Both the position numbers and the translations under genes were made by a program. The notes under the pieces were generated by a model that was not told where the DNA came from, searched no databases, and saw only the letters and a list, made by a program, of their open reading frames with translations. Positions 17,803-26,172 of a stretch of 42,261 nt of DNA are shown here, one piece after another. How positions within the stretch are numbered: position 1 is the first letter of the stretch; each line of letters opens with the position of its first letter. The DNA comes from an uncultured Planctomycetaceae bacterium. GTDB taxonomy: Bacteria > Planctomycetota > Planctomycetia > Pirellulales > Thermoguttaceae. Location: positions 1 through 42,261 of the forward strand of contig CAMJTU010000035.1 in the NCBI GenBank assembly GCA_946408825.1, in the 5' to 3' direction.

Positions 17803-19722
17803 ATGGAAATGCAAAAGATCAAGAAGTATGCGGTCGTCGGCGCGATATGCCTCATGTTTGGCGTCCTTTTGCTCGCGTTTGCCGAGCCGGTTCTTGCGCA
17901 AGGGGCCGCAGGCGGAGAAAAGGCCGCGTACGAGTCTTTCGCGGGTCAGGCGGAAGACGCCAACACGCACGGGTGGCGCGCCGGGCGCGGAATGAGCATC
18001 TGTCCGATTAAACTCGGAATTTTGATCGTTTTCTATCTCGCGTGGGTCGCGACGACCGGTTGGGTCAACAACGACGCGGAAAGACTCGGCGACCCCGACC
18101 GCAGCGTCTGGAACGGCATGAACATGATCGCGTTTGCCGTCGCGATTCTCGTCGCCATTTTGATCCCGATCTTCTGGGCCGGACTGCCGGTCGTGATACT
18201 GGCGTGGTTCGTCCCCGTCATGATCTACGTTAAAGCGCGCAACAAGGGAATGCTTGACGCCGATAAGGTCATGACGCCGGGGCATATCATGTTCTGGTTC
18301 CGCACGAAAGTCCTTAAGCAGAAGGTTAAGCCGAAGAAGATGGCGTACGAGGGCGGCTCGCCGATCCAGCTCGAAGCGTTCGCGCCGAACATTGAAGAAT
18401 CGGTCAAAATCACGCGCACGATCAATTCTCGCGACCTCGCCACAAACGGCTATAACAAGCTGCGCGAACTTCTTTACCACGCGTTGTACGCGCGCGCGAC
18501 CGACGTCATGATCGAGTTCGGTCTCGAAGAAACGAAGTTTCAGTATCAGATCGACGGCGTCTATCATCCCGTGACCGACGCGTTTAAAAAGCCCTGGATC
18601 CGAGAAGAAGCCGACGACGTCGCAAAAGCCGCGAAGTATCTAATCGGCGGCAAGCCGGAAAATCGTACCGCGCGTCAGGCGGGAAGCTTCCAAATTCTCT
18701 ATGACAAGGACAAAAAAGGACGTCCGAAGAAGTGCGAAGCGCGTCTTGAGACGGCGCCGATTCCCAACGGCAAAGGCGAGCTCTTTAAGATCACGTTCCT
18801 CTTCAAAAAGGCGTCGCTTAAGACGCTTTCCGAACTTGGAACCGACGAGGCGCGTCAAGATCAGATGCGTCGTCTTATCAACGCCGACAAAGGCCTTGTG
18901 CTGCTCGCGACCGCGCCGCATCAGGGGCTTAAAACGCTTACGACGGTCATGTTCAACACCGCCGACCGTTTTACGCGCGACTTCTCCGGCGTCGAAGACG
19001 TGCAGAAGCCTTACGAGGTTATCGAAAACATCACGACGACCAAGTACGACTCCGCCAAGGGCGAGACGCCGATGAACGTGTTGCCCGACGTCTTCTTTAA
19101 GGAGCCGAAGGTGCTCCTTATCCGCGACATGATTAACTTGGAATCTTGGCAGCTCTGCTGCGAAGAAGTCAACAACGACCGCCTCATTATTACGACGGTG
19201 CGCAGTCCCGACGCCGTTTCCGCGATCATCAACGTCCTCTCGCAAGGCGTCGACGCGACCCTTTTCGCGAACGCGATTACGTCCGTCATCACGCAGCGGC
19301 TTGTTCGCCGTCTCTGCGAAGACTGCAAAGAAGAGGTCGAAGTCAAGGATCCTCGCATTATCCAAGCGTTCAAACTCGACCCGAAACACCCGAAGTGGTT
19401 TGTCAAGCATATTCACGAGCCGGTCGCCGAAGGCGAACGCGACTACTACGTTCCCTGTACGGACTGCCGCGATATCGGCTACAAGGGGCGCGTCGCGGTC
19501 TTTGACGTCCTTGAGATCAACGACGAGATGCGGCAGATCATCGCAGCCGACGCCAACTTGGCGAGCAAAGAAGCGGCGCTGCGCAAGAAGGCCGCCGAGA
19601 GCGGACAGGAAGGATACTGGGCGGACGGCAAGCGGCTCGTCCGCGAAGGCGTCACCGATTATGACGAAATGCGACGCGTGATGGCGGCGAATCAAACGCG
19701 GAGACCGGCGCCTCAGAAGTGA
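17803..19722 (+). CDS. Membrane-anchored GspE/PilB-family protein with degenerate ATPase motifs
   Basis: Encodes 639 residues from the ATG at 17803, chosen because GGAAG lies 7 bases upstream. Residues 8-32 look like a signal peptide or membrane segment; two more hydrophobic stretches lie at 68-87 and 106-143. From about 205 the protein follows GspE/PilB. An N2-like domain is followed by a region where Walker A should be, reading APHQGLKT (371-378) instead of GPTGSGKT. Walker B is IRDMIN (440-445) instead of VGEIRD, and the His box reads TVRSPD. The downstream ITSVITQRLVRRLC segment, the tetracysteine zinc motif (CEDC at 505-508, CTDC at 552-555) and the GYKGRVAVFDVLEI element are well preserved. 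ATP hydrolysis is therefore doubtful. A structural or regulatory partner of PilT or another pilus ATPase is inferred. Confidence 0.82.
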   Translation: MEMQKIKKYAVVGAICLMFGVLLLAFAEPVLAQGAAGGEKAAYESFAGQAEDANTHGWRAGRGMSICPIKLGILIVFYLAWVATTGWVNNDAERLGDPDRSVWNGMNMIAFAVAILVAILIPIFWAGLPVVILAWFVPVMIYVKARNKGMLDADKVMTPGHIMFWFRTKVLKQKVKPKKMAYEGGSPIQLEAFAPNIEESVKITRTINSRDLATNGYNKLRELLYHALYARATDVMIEFGLEETKFQYQIDGVYHPVTDAFKKPWIREEADDVAKAAKYLIGGKPENRTARQAGSFQILYDKDKKGRPKKCEARLETAPIPNGKGELFKITFLFKKASLKTLSELGTDEARQDQMRRLINADKGLVLLATAPHQGLKTLTTVMFNTADRFTRDFSGVEDVQKPYEVIENITTTKYDSAKGETPMNVLPDVFFKEPKVLLIRDMINLESWQLCCEEVNNDRLIITTVRSPDAVSAIINVLSQGVDATLFANAITSVITQRLVRRLCEDCKEEVEVKDPRIIQAFKLDPKHPKWFVKHIHEPVAEGERDYYVPCTDCRDIGYKGRVAVFDVLEINDEMRQIIAADANLASKEAALRKKAAESGQEGYWADGKRLVREGVTDYDEMRRVMAANQTRRPAPQK

Positions 19723-19778
19723 GCGTCGTCTCTCGCGGTGGAATTGACGAAACAAAACGAGTTATAACGAGAAGTCAT

Positions 19779-20363
19779 ATGATTGGATTCTGGGTGGTTA
19801 TTGGTTTGTTGGCGCTCGTCGCGCTGGCGTTCTGGCACGGCATGAAGCTTTGGACCGTGACGATTATCGGTTACAATCTGCTGTTCACGACGCTCCTGAC
19901 GATCGGGCTCTTCGAGATGGTCGCGAACATTCTCGACGGCGCCGCGTCCGTCATGGCGTATTACGCCGACATGCTCTGCTTCATGCTCCTCTTCATCGTG
20001 ATCTTCACGATTCTGTCGCTCGTCACGCATATGTGTTCGAAGGTCGACGTCGCGTTTGAAGAAAAGACGGACAAGATCGCGAAGTGGATCGTGGCGATCG
20101 TCGTGATTCTCGGGTTCTCGACGACGGCGGGCTTTGTTTTCTACGAGACGATGCCGGAGAAACCGCATACGGTTTCCGTTCTTCCGTCGATGTATGTCGT
20201 CGACTTCGCCTCTAAGGGATCTCTTAAGCCGCTCATTGGCGACACGACGTTCGACACCAAAGATTTCGTCCAGCGCCAATATAAGAGGAACGCGGGCGTA
20301 TATTACGCCACGATGAAAGACGGCGACTGGAAGTTCAGCGGCGATTCTCCGAACGCGAACTGA
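19779..20363 (+). CDS. CvpA-like integral membrane protein
   Basis: Encodes 194 residues from the ATG at 19779, preceded closely by ACGAGAAG. Four membrane segments (about 2-20, 25-47, 58-83 and 104-125) are followed by a soluble C-terminal domain of about 65 residues. Size and topology resemble CvpA (colicin V production) family proteins, but sequence identity is too low by eye to be sure. It begins 56 bp after the GspE-like gene on the same strand, so it may belong to the same transcription unit and assist the envelope machine. No catalytic motif is seen. Confidence 0.6.
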   Translation: MIGFWVVIGLLALVALAFWHGMKLWTVTIIGYNLLFTTLLTIGLFEMVANILDGAASVMAYYADMLCFMLLFIVIFTILSLVTHMCSKVDVAFEEKTDKIAKWIVAIVVILGFSTTAGFVFYETMPEKPHTVSVLPSMYVVDFASKGSLKPLIGDTTFDTKDFVQRQYKRNAGVYYATMKDGDWKFSGDSPNAN

Positions 20364-20421
20364 TGTTCGTCGACGAATTTTGCGGTTTACGTTTGAAGAA
20401 GCTTTATTTCGGAGCGACGTT

Positions 20422-21276
20422 ATGGCCAAAAAAACAACTCCTCTTGAAAAGACGACTTCGTCCCTATTCGACGCGATTCCTGCGGGAACTCTGCACGTCG
20501 AGTACGACGACCAAACGCTCGACGCCGCCGTCGGCAAGCGGCTTTCAACGTGGGCGATTGTTTCGCTTGTTTTTGGCGTTCTCGGGTTCCTGTCGCTCGT
20601 TCACTTAGGCTTCCTCGTGTTTTCCGTCATAGCCGCGTTTACCGCGCTCGTCGCGGTTTTCGTCATCGGGCGTTCGGGAGGCGAGTTGGTCGGCGGCGTC
20701 TTCGCCGCGACGGGGTTGACGCTTGCGATCGCTTCGGGCTTCGCCGGTCCCTTTTCCGCGTACGTTTACGAACGCGAATTTGACCGTCAGGCGGACGCGT
20801 TTTGTCGATCGTGGTTCGACGCCGTTAAGTCGGGAAATCCCGCTTTGCCGCGCCAGATGACGGCTCCATATTGGCAACGAACCGTTTTCAGAAAGCATAG
20901 CGACGTCGTCTCCTATTGGAGAAGGATGGTTAAAGGCGAAGAAGAAGAACACCAGATGGCGCATTCTTATCTTTGCAACCCAACGCTGTTGACGCTCGCC
21001 CACCTCGGCGATCGCGCCAAGGTTACATACTATAGGACGACGGCGACGCTTCTGACCAGCAGCAAGGAGCAGACGGAACGTATCTACGCCGTCACCGTCG
21101 AGCCGGAAGAGCCGGGCGGAAAACGCCAAACGTTTTTCCTGCCGTTCTTTGTCGAGCGTGAAGTGCATAAGACTCCGCAAGGGGAAACAATGGTCGGCTG
21201 GGTGTTGCATTCGAACGACCATATTCCCCTTAAACTCGGCGCCGACGGGCTGCCCGCGCCTGAACAAGAAGATTGA
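20422..21276 (+). CDS. Membrane protein of unknown function
   Basis: Encodes 284 residues from the ATG at 20422, which has GGAG 7 bases upstream. The first 45 residues are soluble. Membrane segments follow at about 50-70, 72-92 and 98-120, in a pattern like small DUF4190-type proteins. The remaining 160 residues form a soluble domain rich in beta structure. It includes a stretch (WFDAVKSGNPALPRQMT) that resembles the start of an NTF2/SnoaL-like or lumazine-binding fold. That assignment is tentative. It sits between the CvpA-like gene and dinG on the same strand. Confidence 0.65.
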   Translation: MAKKTTPLEKTTSSLFDAIPAGTLHVEYDDQTLDAAVGKRLSTWAIVSLVFGVLGFLSLVHLGFLVFSVIAAFTALVAVFVIGRSGGELVGGVFAATGLTLAIASGFAGPFSAYVYEREFDRQADAFCRSWFDAVKSGNPALPRQMTAPYWQRTVFRKHSDVVSYWRRMVKGEEEEHQMAHSYLCNPTLLTLAHLGDRAKVTYYRTTATLLTSSKEQTERIYAVTVEPEEPGGKRQTFFLPFFVEREVHKTPQGETMVGWVLHSNDHIPLKLGADGLPAPEQED

Positions 21277-21365
21277 TCGGCGCGCGGCGTCCTTCTGACG
21301 ATAAACGTTTTTTGCGGCGTCTCCTAATTACGGCGGCGCCGCTTTTGTTTCATTCAGGACAAAAA

Positions 21366-23624
21366 ATGTTCACGTACCGCGACGTTCTCGATTCCGACGG
21401 ACTCATTGCGCGTCTCCGTCCCGGCTACGAACGCCGTCCCGCGCAGCTTGCGATGGCGGCGGAGGTCGACGCGGCGATTCGAAAGAGGACGTGTCTTGCC
21501 GTCGAGGCGGGAACGGGAGTCGGCAAGAGTTTCGCGTATCTTGTTCCGTCGATCCTCTACGTCGTCGAGGATCAGGTTCGCGCGTATAACAAAGACGACT
21601 ATTTTGAGATTCCCGACGAAGAGACTTCGCCGGAATCGCAGAGTCTAAACGAGACTCCTGAAAGCGCCGGCGTCGAGGACGCGCCGCCCGATTTCGCGCC
21701 GTCTGAAGACGATAGAGATTCTAAGGACGTCGCCCGACGCGTCGTCGTTTCGACGCATACGATCAGTCTCCAGGAACAACTTTTTCAGAAGGACGTCCCT
21801 TTTCTGAACGCGATTCTTCCCTTCGAGTTTACCGTCGCGCTGGCCAAGGGACGCGCTAATTACGTCTGTCGTCGGCGTTTCGCCAACGCCGAACGCGCCG
21901 CCGCGAAGGGAAGTCTGCTGGAAGAGGATCGAAGCGCGGAATTCGTCAGACTTCGATCGTGGCTCAACAAGACGGAGGACGGCTCAAAGTCGGAACTCGA
22001 CCCGCCCGTTCCCTTCGACGTTTGGAACGAAATCAACTGCGAACAGGGGAACTGTCTCGGAAAGAAGTGCAAATACCGTAACCGATGCTTCTTCGCGAAA
22101 GCGCGAACGCGTCTTAAGAACGCCAAAATCATTATCGTCAACCACGCGTTGCTGTTCAGCGATCTTGCGCTAAAAGACGGCTCGATCCTCCCGAATTACG
22201 ACGTCTTGATTTTTGACGAAGCGCACACGATGGCGGAGGTCGCGTCGGAACATCTCGGCGTCGAGATGACCGAATATTCCGTCGAATACCTGCTGACGAG
22301 GCTGTACAACGACAGGACGAACAAAGGTCTTCTCGTCGAAGAACTCGACCAAACGAGGGGCGGTCCGTTGGCCGAACCTTTTCAAATCGCGTCTGAACAC
22401 GTCGTCGACTGCAGTATCCGCGCGGATTCGTTTTTCGACTCGCTCCGCGAATGGCTCGACGCGCGCCCCCATTCCAACGGCCGCGTTCTCGAGCCGCACA
22501 TCGTCGACAACGGATTGGGCGAAGGCTTGCGCGCGCTTAAGCGTTCGCTGTCCGTCGCGGCGGACGTTGTCGAGGACGAGGGACGGCGTCAGGAATACCT
22601 TGCGGCCGTCGACCGCGTGACGAATTTTATCGCCGTTATCGACGGTTGGCTTGAACAGCGCGAGGAAGGAACCGCGTACTGGCTTGAAAGCTACGCGTCT
22701 CGCGGCAGACCGCGTATCTCGCTTCGCGCCGCGCCAATTGACGTCGCCCCGATTCTGCGCGAAAATCTCTTCAACGCGATCCCCGTCGTCGTGACGACGA
22801 GCGCGACGCTCACAACGGGCGCGTCCGCGACGCGGCTCGCTAAAGTCGCGGAGGATAAGATCGACCTCGCGCCCGTCGCGGTCGAGACGGGCGCGGACGG
22901 CGAATCGGATGAGACGCGCCAAGCGTTCGCGTTCTTTCGTCGTCGCGTGGGACTCGTCGGCGCGCCGGCGCGGGCGCTCGGCAGTCCGTTCGATTATCGC
23001 GAACAGATGACGCTTGTGATCTCGAAGGGGCTCGAATTAACGGGCGATCCGTCGTCGAAGGAACTCGCGGAACTCAACGAGCGGCGTCTATGGCAGGCGC
23101 TGCGCGAATACGTTGAGGAGACGGACGGCGGCGCGTTTGCGCTTTTCACGAACGCGTCGCAGATGAAGCGCGCGACCGAGGCGCTCGAACCGTTTTTCGC
23201 CGAACGGAACTACCCGTTCTATTCGCAGTCGGGGGGAACGTCGCGTCAGCTTATGGTAGAGCGATTCAAAGAGAGCGAACGTAGCGTGCTCTTTGGCGTC
23301 GATAGTTTTTGGCAGGGCGTCGACGTGCCCGGTTCGACGCTGCGCAACGTAATCATCGTAAAATTCCCTTTCTTGTCGCCGGCGCACCCTCTCGTCGAAG
23401 CGCGTCTTCAGACGATCGAGGAGAACGGCGGCTCGCCGTTTCGGGACTACCAGCTTCCGACGGCAATTTTGAAGTTCAAACAGGGCGTCGGACGATTGAT
23501 TCGAACACGCTCCGACGTCGGTCAGGTCGTGCTCCTCGACGAGCGCGTCCATACGAAAACCTACGGGCGCAATTTTCTCCGCGCGCTTCCAGACTGTAAA
23601 CTGCGCGTCGACGTTTTCCATTGA
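21366..23624 (+). CDS. dinG: DinG/XPD-type ATP-dependent DNA helicase
   Basis: Encodes 752 residues from the ATG at 21366, preceded by AGGAC. It is a superfamily 2 iron-sulfur helicase. Walker A EAGTGVGKS is at about 47-55, the DEAH box at 284-287 and motif Ia in VVSTHTISLQEQ. Four cysteines at 225, 230, 235 and 241 match the 4Fe-4S cluster of DinG/XPD. C-terminal motifs include FGVDSFWQGVDVPG and FKQGVGRLIRTRSD. DinG unwinds 5'-overhang DNA and R-loops during repair and at replication-transcription conflicts. An acidic, probably disordered insert of about 50 residues (66-118) interrupts the region after Walker A. YoaA is the alternative paralogue name. Confidence 0.9.
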   Translation: MFTYRDVLDSDGLIARLRPGYERRPAQLAMAAEVDAAIRKRTCLAVEAGTGVGKSFAYLVPSILYVVEDQVRAYNKDDYFEIPDEETSPESQSLNETPESAGVEDAPPDFAPSEDDRDSKDVARRVVVSTHTISLQEQLFQKDVPFLNAILPFEFTVALAKGRANYVCRRRFANAERAAAKGSLLEEDRSAEFVRLRSWLNKTEDGSKSELDPPVPFDVWNEINCEQGNCLGKKCKYRNRCFFAKARTRLKNAKIIIVNHALLFSDLALKDGSILPNYDVLIFDEAHTMAEVASEHLGVEMTEYSVEYLLTRLYNDRTNKGLLVEELDQTRGGPLAEPFQIASEHVVDCSIRADSFFDSLREWLDARPHSNGRVLEPHIVDNGLGEGLRALKRSLSVAADVVEDEGRRQEYLAAVDRVTNFIAVIDGWLEQREEGTAYWLESYASRGRPRISLRAAPIDVAPILRENLFNAIPVVVTTSATLTTGASATRLAKVAEDKIDLAPVAVETGADGESDETRQAFAFFRRRVGLVGAPARALGSPFDYREQMTLVISKGLELTGDPSSKELAELNERRLWQALREYVEETDGGAFALFTNASQMKRATEALEPFFAERNYPFYSQSGGTSRQLMVERFKESERSVLFGVDSFWQGVDVPGSTLRNVIIVKFPFLSPAHPLVEARLQTIEENGGSPFRDYQLPTAILKFKQGVGRLIRTRSDVGQVVLLDERVHTKTYGRNFLRALPDCKLRVDVFH

Positions 23625-23693
23625 GAAACGGCGCGTGGAATTGCAGACGCATAACGGCAGACGCCGTGACGAACGAGTAACGAGAGACAGAGA

Positions 23694-25196
23694 ATGAAGA
23701 GATTTTACATCGAAACGGTCGGATGTCAGATGAACGTCCTTGATTCCGAGCTTGCGGCGGCGGAACTTATCTCGGCAGGCTGGGAACGTCTCGATTCCCG
23801 TAAAGGCGCGGATTTGGTCGTTTTCAACACGTGCAGCGTTCGCGAACATGCCGAGGAGAAAATCTACAGCGCGTTAGGACGACTCAAGACTTGGAAACTC
23901 GAAAAACCCGGTTCGCTTATCGTCGTCATGGGGTGCATGGCGCAGAAGGACAAGGACGTCGTTTTTCAGCGCGCGCCCTTTGTCGACGTCGTCGTTGGAC
24001 CGGGGAGAATCGGCGATTTGGCGACGCTCGTCGCGGCCGCCGCTTCGACGGGCAAACAGCAGCTTGCGGTGGGAATCGACCGTTTTCAACATAAGACCGA
24101 CCGTTCGGAGGTCAAAGAGTCGTTTCGTCTATACGATCCGATTCGATTGCCGCAGACGCGGCCCCATGTTTTTCAGGCGATGGTCCGAATCATGTTCGGA
24201 TGCGACAAATTCTGCTCGTACTGCGTCGTCCCGAGCGTTCGCGGACCCGAACAGTCGCGTTCTCCGAAGGAAATTCTCGACGAAATCAAGACGCTCGCCG
24301 ATCAAGGGTGCGTCGAGGTTACCCTCTTAGGACAGACCGTCAACAGCTATCGCTATCGAGAAGGAGATAAAACGACGCGCCTCTCGGATCTGCTCGCGAT
24401 GATCGACGGCGTTTCCGGAATTCGCCGCGTTCGTTTCGTTAGTTCCTATCCGACCGATATGACCGACGAGCTTCTCCAGGCGGTTCGCGATTTGCCCTCC
24501 GCGACGCCGTACCTTCACGTGCCAGCCCAGCACGGCGCGAACTCGGTTCTCAAAAGGATGAGACGTCGCTATACGGTCGAGGAATATCGCGACCTTGTCG
24601 ATCGCATTTACTCGACGGTTCCCGACGCCGCGATAACGAGCGACTTCATCGTCGGATTCAGCGGCGAGACTGAAGAGGAGTTTCAACAGACGATCGACCT
24701 CGTGCGATACGCGCGGTTCAAGAACAGCTTCATCTTCAAGTATTCGGTTCGACCGGGCAACGAGGCTTCGCGAATCTATGAGGACGACGTTCCGGAGGCC
24801 GTCAAAAAACGCCGCAATAACGAACTTCTCGCCGTCCAGAACGAGATCAGCGCGGAATTGAACAGGAGTTTTCTCGGACGCGAGGTAGAGATTCTCGTCG
24901 AAGGTCCAAGTAAGCGCGAAGCGAAGAGCGTCGCGCAGGAAGAGTCGCTTTACGCGGAAAACGAACAACCGATAGAGACTTCCGTCGAGACGTCGTCTGC
25001 CCCGAGCAACCTCACGTCGCTCTCCGATCTTATCGCGACCGCCGCGCCGTCGGGAACGGTTCAGTTGACGGGGCGAACTCCCTGCGATCGCATCGTCGTT
25101 TTCAACGGCTTGCCCGAACTTGCGGGGACGTTTCAACGCGTCAAAATTGTCGAAACGGCGCCCTTTACGCTCTTTGGCAAAATTATAACGAAATAA
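23694..25196 (+). CDS. miaB: tRNA-2-methylthio-N6-dimethylallyladenosine synthase
   Basis: A 500-residue radical SAM methylthiotransferase. N-terminal cluster cysteines are Cys11, Cys47 and Cys81. The radical SAM CxxxCxxC is Cys170, Cys174 and Cys177 in GCDKFCSYCVVP. VTLLGQTVNSY and VPAQHGANSVLKRM are MiaB signatures that separate it from RimO and MtaB. It adds a methylthio group to i6A37 of tRNAs reading UNN codons. The C-terminal TRAM domain begins at FLGREVEILVEGPSKR and ends with LTGRTPCDRIV. Between these lies an acidic, Ser-rich insert of about 50 residues (about 407-455) absent from ordinary MiaB. The gene lies 69 bp after dinG and 23 bp before hemD, consistent with an operon. Confidence 0.95.
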   Translation: MKRFYIETVGCQMNVLDSELAAAELISAGWERLDSRKGADLVVFNTCSVREHAEEKIYSALGRLKTWKLEKPGSLIVVMGCMAQKDKDVVFQRAPFVDVVVGPGRIGDLATLVAAAASTGKQQLAVGIDRFQHKTDRSEVKESFRLYDPIRLPQTRPHVFQAMVRIMFGCDKFCSYCVVPSVRGPEQSRSPKEILDEIKTLADQGCVEVTLLGQTVNSYRYREGDKTTRLSDLLAMIDGVSGIRRVRFVSSYPTDMTDELLQAVRDLPSATPYLHVPAQHGANSVLKRMRRRYTVEEYRDLVDRIYSTVPDAAITSDFIVGFSGETEEEFQQTIDLVRYARFKNSFIFKYSVRPGNEASRIYEDDVPEAVKKRRNNELLAVQNEISAELNRSFLGREVEILVEGPSKREAKSVAQEESLYAENEQPIETSVETSSAPSNLTSLSDLIATAAPSGTVQLTGRTPCDRIVVFNGLPELAGTFQRVKIVETAPFTLFGKIITK

Positions 25197-25219
25197 ACCT
25201 CAAACAGAGTCTGTGTCGT

Positions 25220-26056
25220 ATGGCGTCCGTCCTAGATAATCCGTTTTCGCCGAAAACTTCGCTTGCGGGCAGAACCGTCCTTATAACGCGTCCACGAGAT
25301 CAAGCGATTGAGACGTGCTCTCGCTTCGAAACGCTGGGCGTCCGCGTCTTAACTCAGCCCGCGATAGAAATCCTGCCGACGGAATCCGTCGAGACGTTAG
25401 ACGAAGCGCTTCGTTCCGTTGCGGAAAACCAAGTCGATTGGGTCGTTTTCTCCAGCGCGAACGGCGTTCGCGCCGTCTTTGACCGCCTTTGCGTTCTCTA
25501 TTCGCTCGAAACGTTAAAGTGCGGCGAATTTTGGAAACGGAACGGCGCGTCGATTTGCGTCGTCGGCGAAGGGACGGGCAAAGCGCTTGCTCCATACGGT
25601 TTGAAACCCGACGTCGTTCCGGAACGTTTTGTCGCGGAGGGACTCGTCGCGGCGCTCGACGAGGTCGTTAAAGATTATCCGTCGCAGCGTTTCCTTTCGT
25701 TCCGAGCAAGTCGCGGCCGTCAAGTTCTCGCAGAGGCGATGAAGGCGCGCGGCGCCCGGTGGCGCGAAGTCGAAGCGTATCGCAGCGTCGACGTCACGGA
25801 GCCCGACCCCGCTGTTCTGGATGCTTTACGCGCCGGCGAGATTGACGTTTCCGTCGTGACAAGCTCCGCGTCCGCGAAGGCGCTCGTTCAGATGTTTGGC
25901 GACGACGTCCATAAAACGCGCTGGGTCGCGATTAGTCCGTTGACCGCCGACGCTATGAAGAAACTCGGCGTCTCAGTCGCAAAGGTCGCGACCGAGGCGA
26001 CGATGGAATCGCTCGTCGAATCTGTTTTTGAGGAACTCGGCGGGCGCCGATCTTGA
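25220..26056 (+). CDS. hemD: Uroporphyrinogen-III synthase
   Basis: A 278-residue two-domain protein of the HemD family. It has GRTVLITRPRDQA at the start, WVVFSSANGVRAVFDRL in the first domain, VVGEGTGKAL, and the second-domain pattern VVTSSASAKALVQMF followed by WVAISPLTADAMKKLG. HemD cyclises and inverts ring D of hydroxymethylbilane to uroporphyrinogen III for heme, siroheme or cobamide. The family has low sequence conservation, but these hallmark positions make the call firm. No other heme gene is adjacent. A bidirectional terminator follows, separating it from convergent rhaA. Confidence 0.9.
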   Translation: MASVLDNPFSPKTSLAGRTVLITRPRDQAIETCSRFETLGVRVLTQPAIEILPTESVETLDEALRSVAENQVDWVVFSSANGVRAVFDRLCVLYSLETLKCGEFWKRNGASICVVGEGTGKALAPYGLKPDVVPERFVAEGLVAALDEVVKDYPSQRFLSFRASRGRQVLAEAMKARGARWREVEAYRSVDVTEPDPAVLDALRAGEIDVSVVTSSASAKALVQMFGDDVHKTRWVAISPLTADAMKKLGVSVAKVATEATMESLVESVFEELGGRRS

Positions 26057-26091
26057 GATTGACGCCTGTTCGTTTGGCGTATTAGTATGAA

Positions 26092-26133
26092 ACGTCCCGA
26101 CTTCTCGCGAGGAAAAGTCGGGGCGTGCTTTTA
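26092..26133. terminator. Bidirectional terminator between hemD and rhaA
   Basis: A 12-bp stem with one G-T pair (26092-26103 with 26115-26126) and an 11-base loop, followed by GCTTTTA on the plus strand. It lies between convergent genes and may serve both. Confidence 0.65.
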
Positions 26134-26172
26134 TAGGGGACGTCGCGTTACGACGCCGAGATACACGGGCGA

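Noticed and set aside
18640..19755. A 371-codon minus-strand frame, with similar long frames at 31031-32128 (-) and 34542-35477 (+)
   Set aside because: All are mirror images of well-supported genes (GspE-like, flotillin, FtsX permease) and have Arg-rich, domain-free products.
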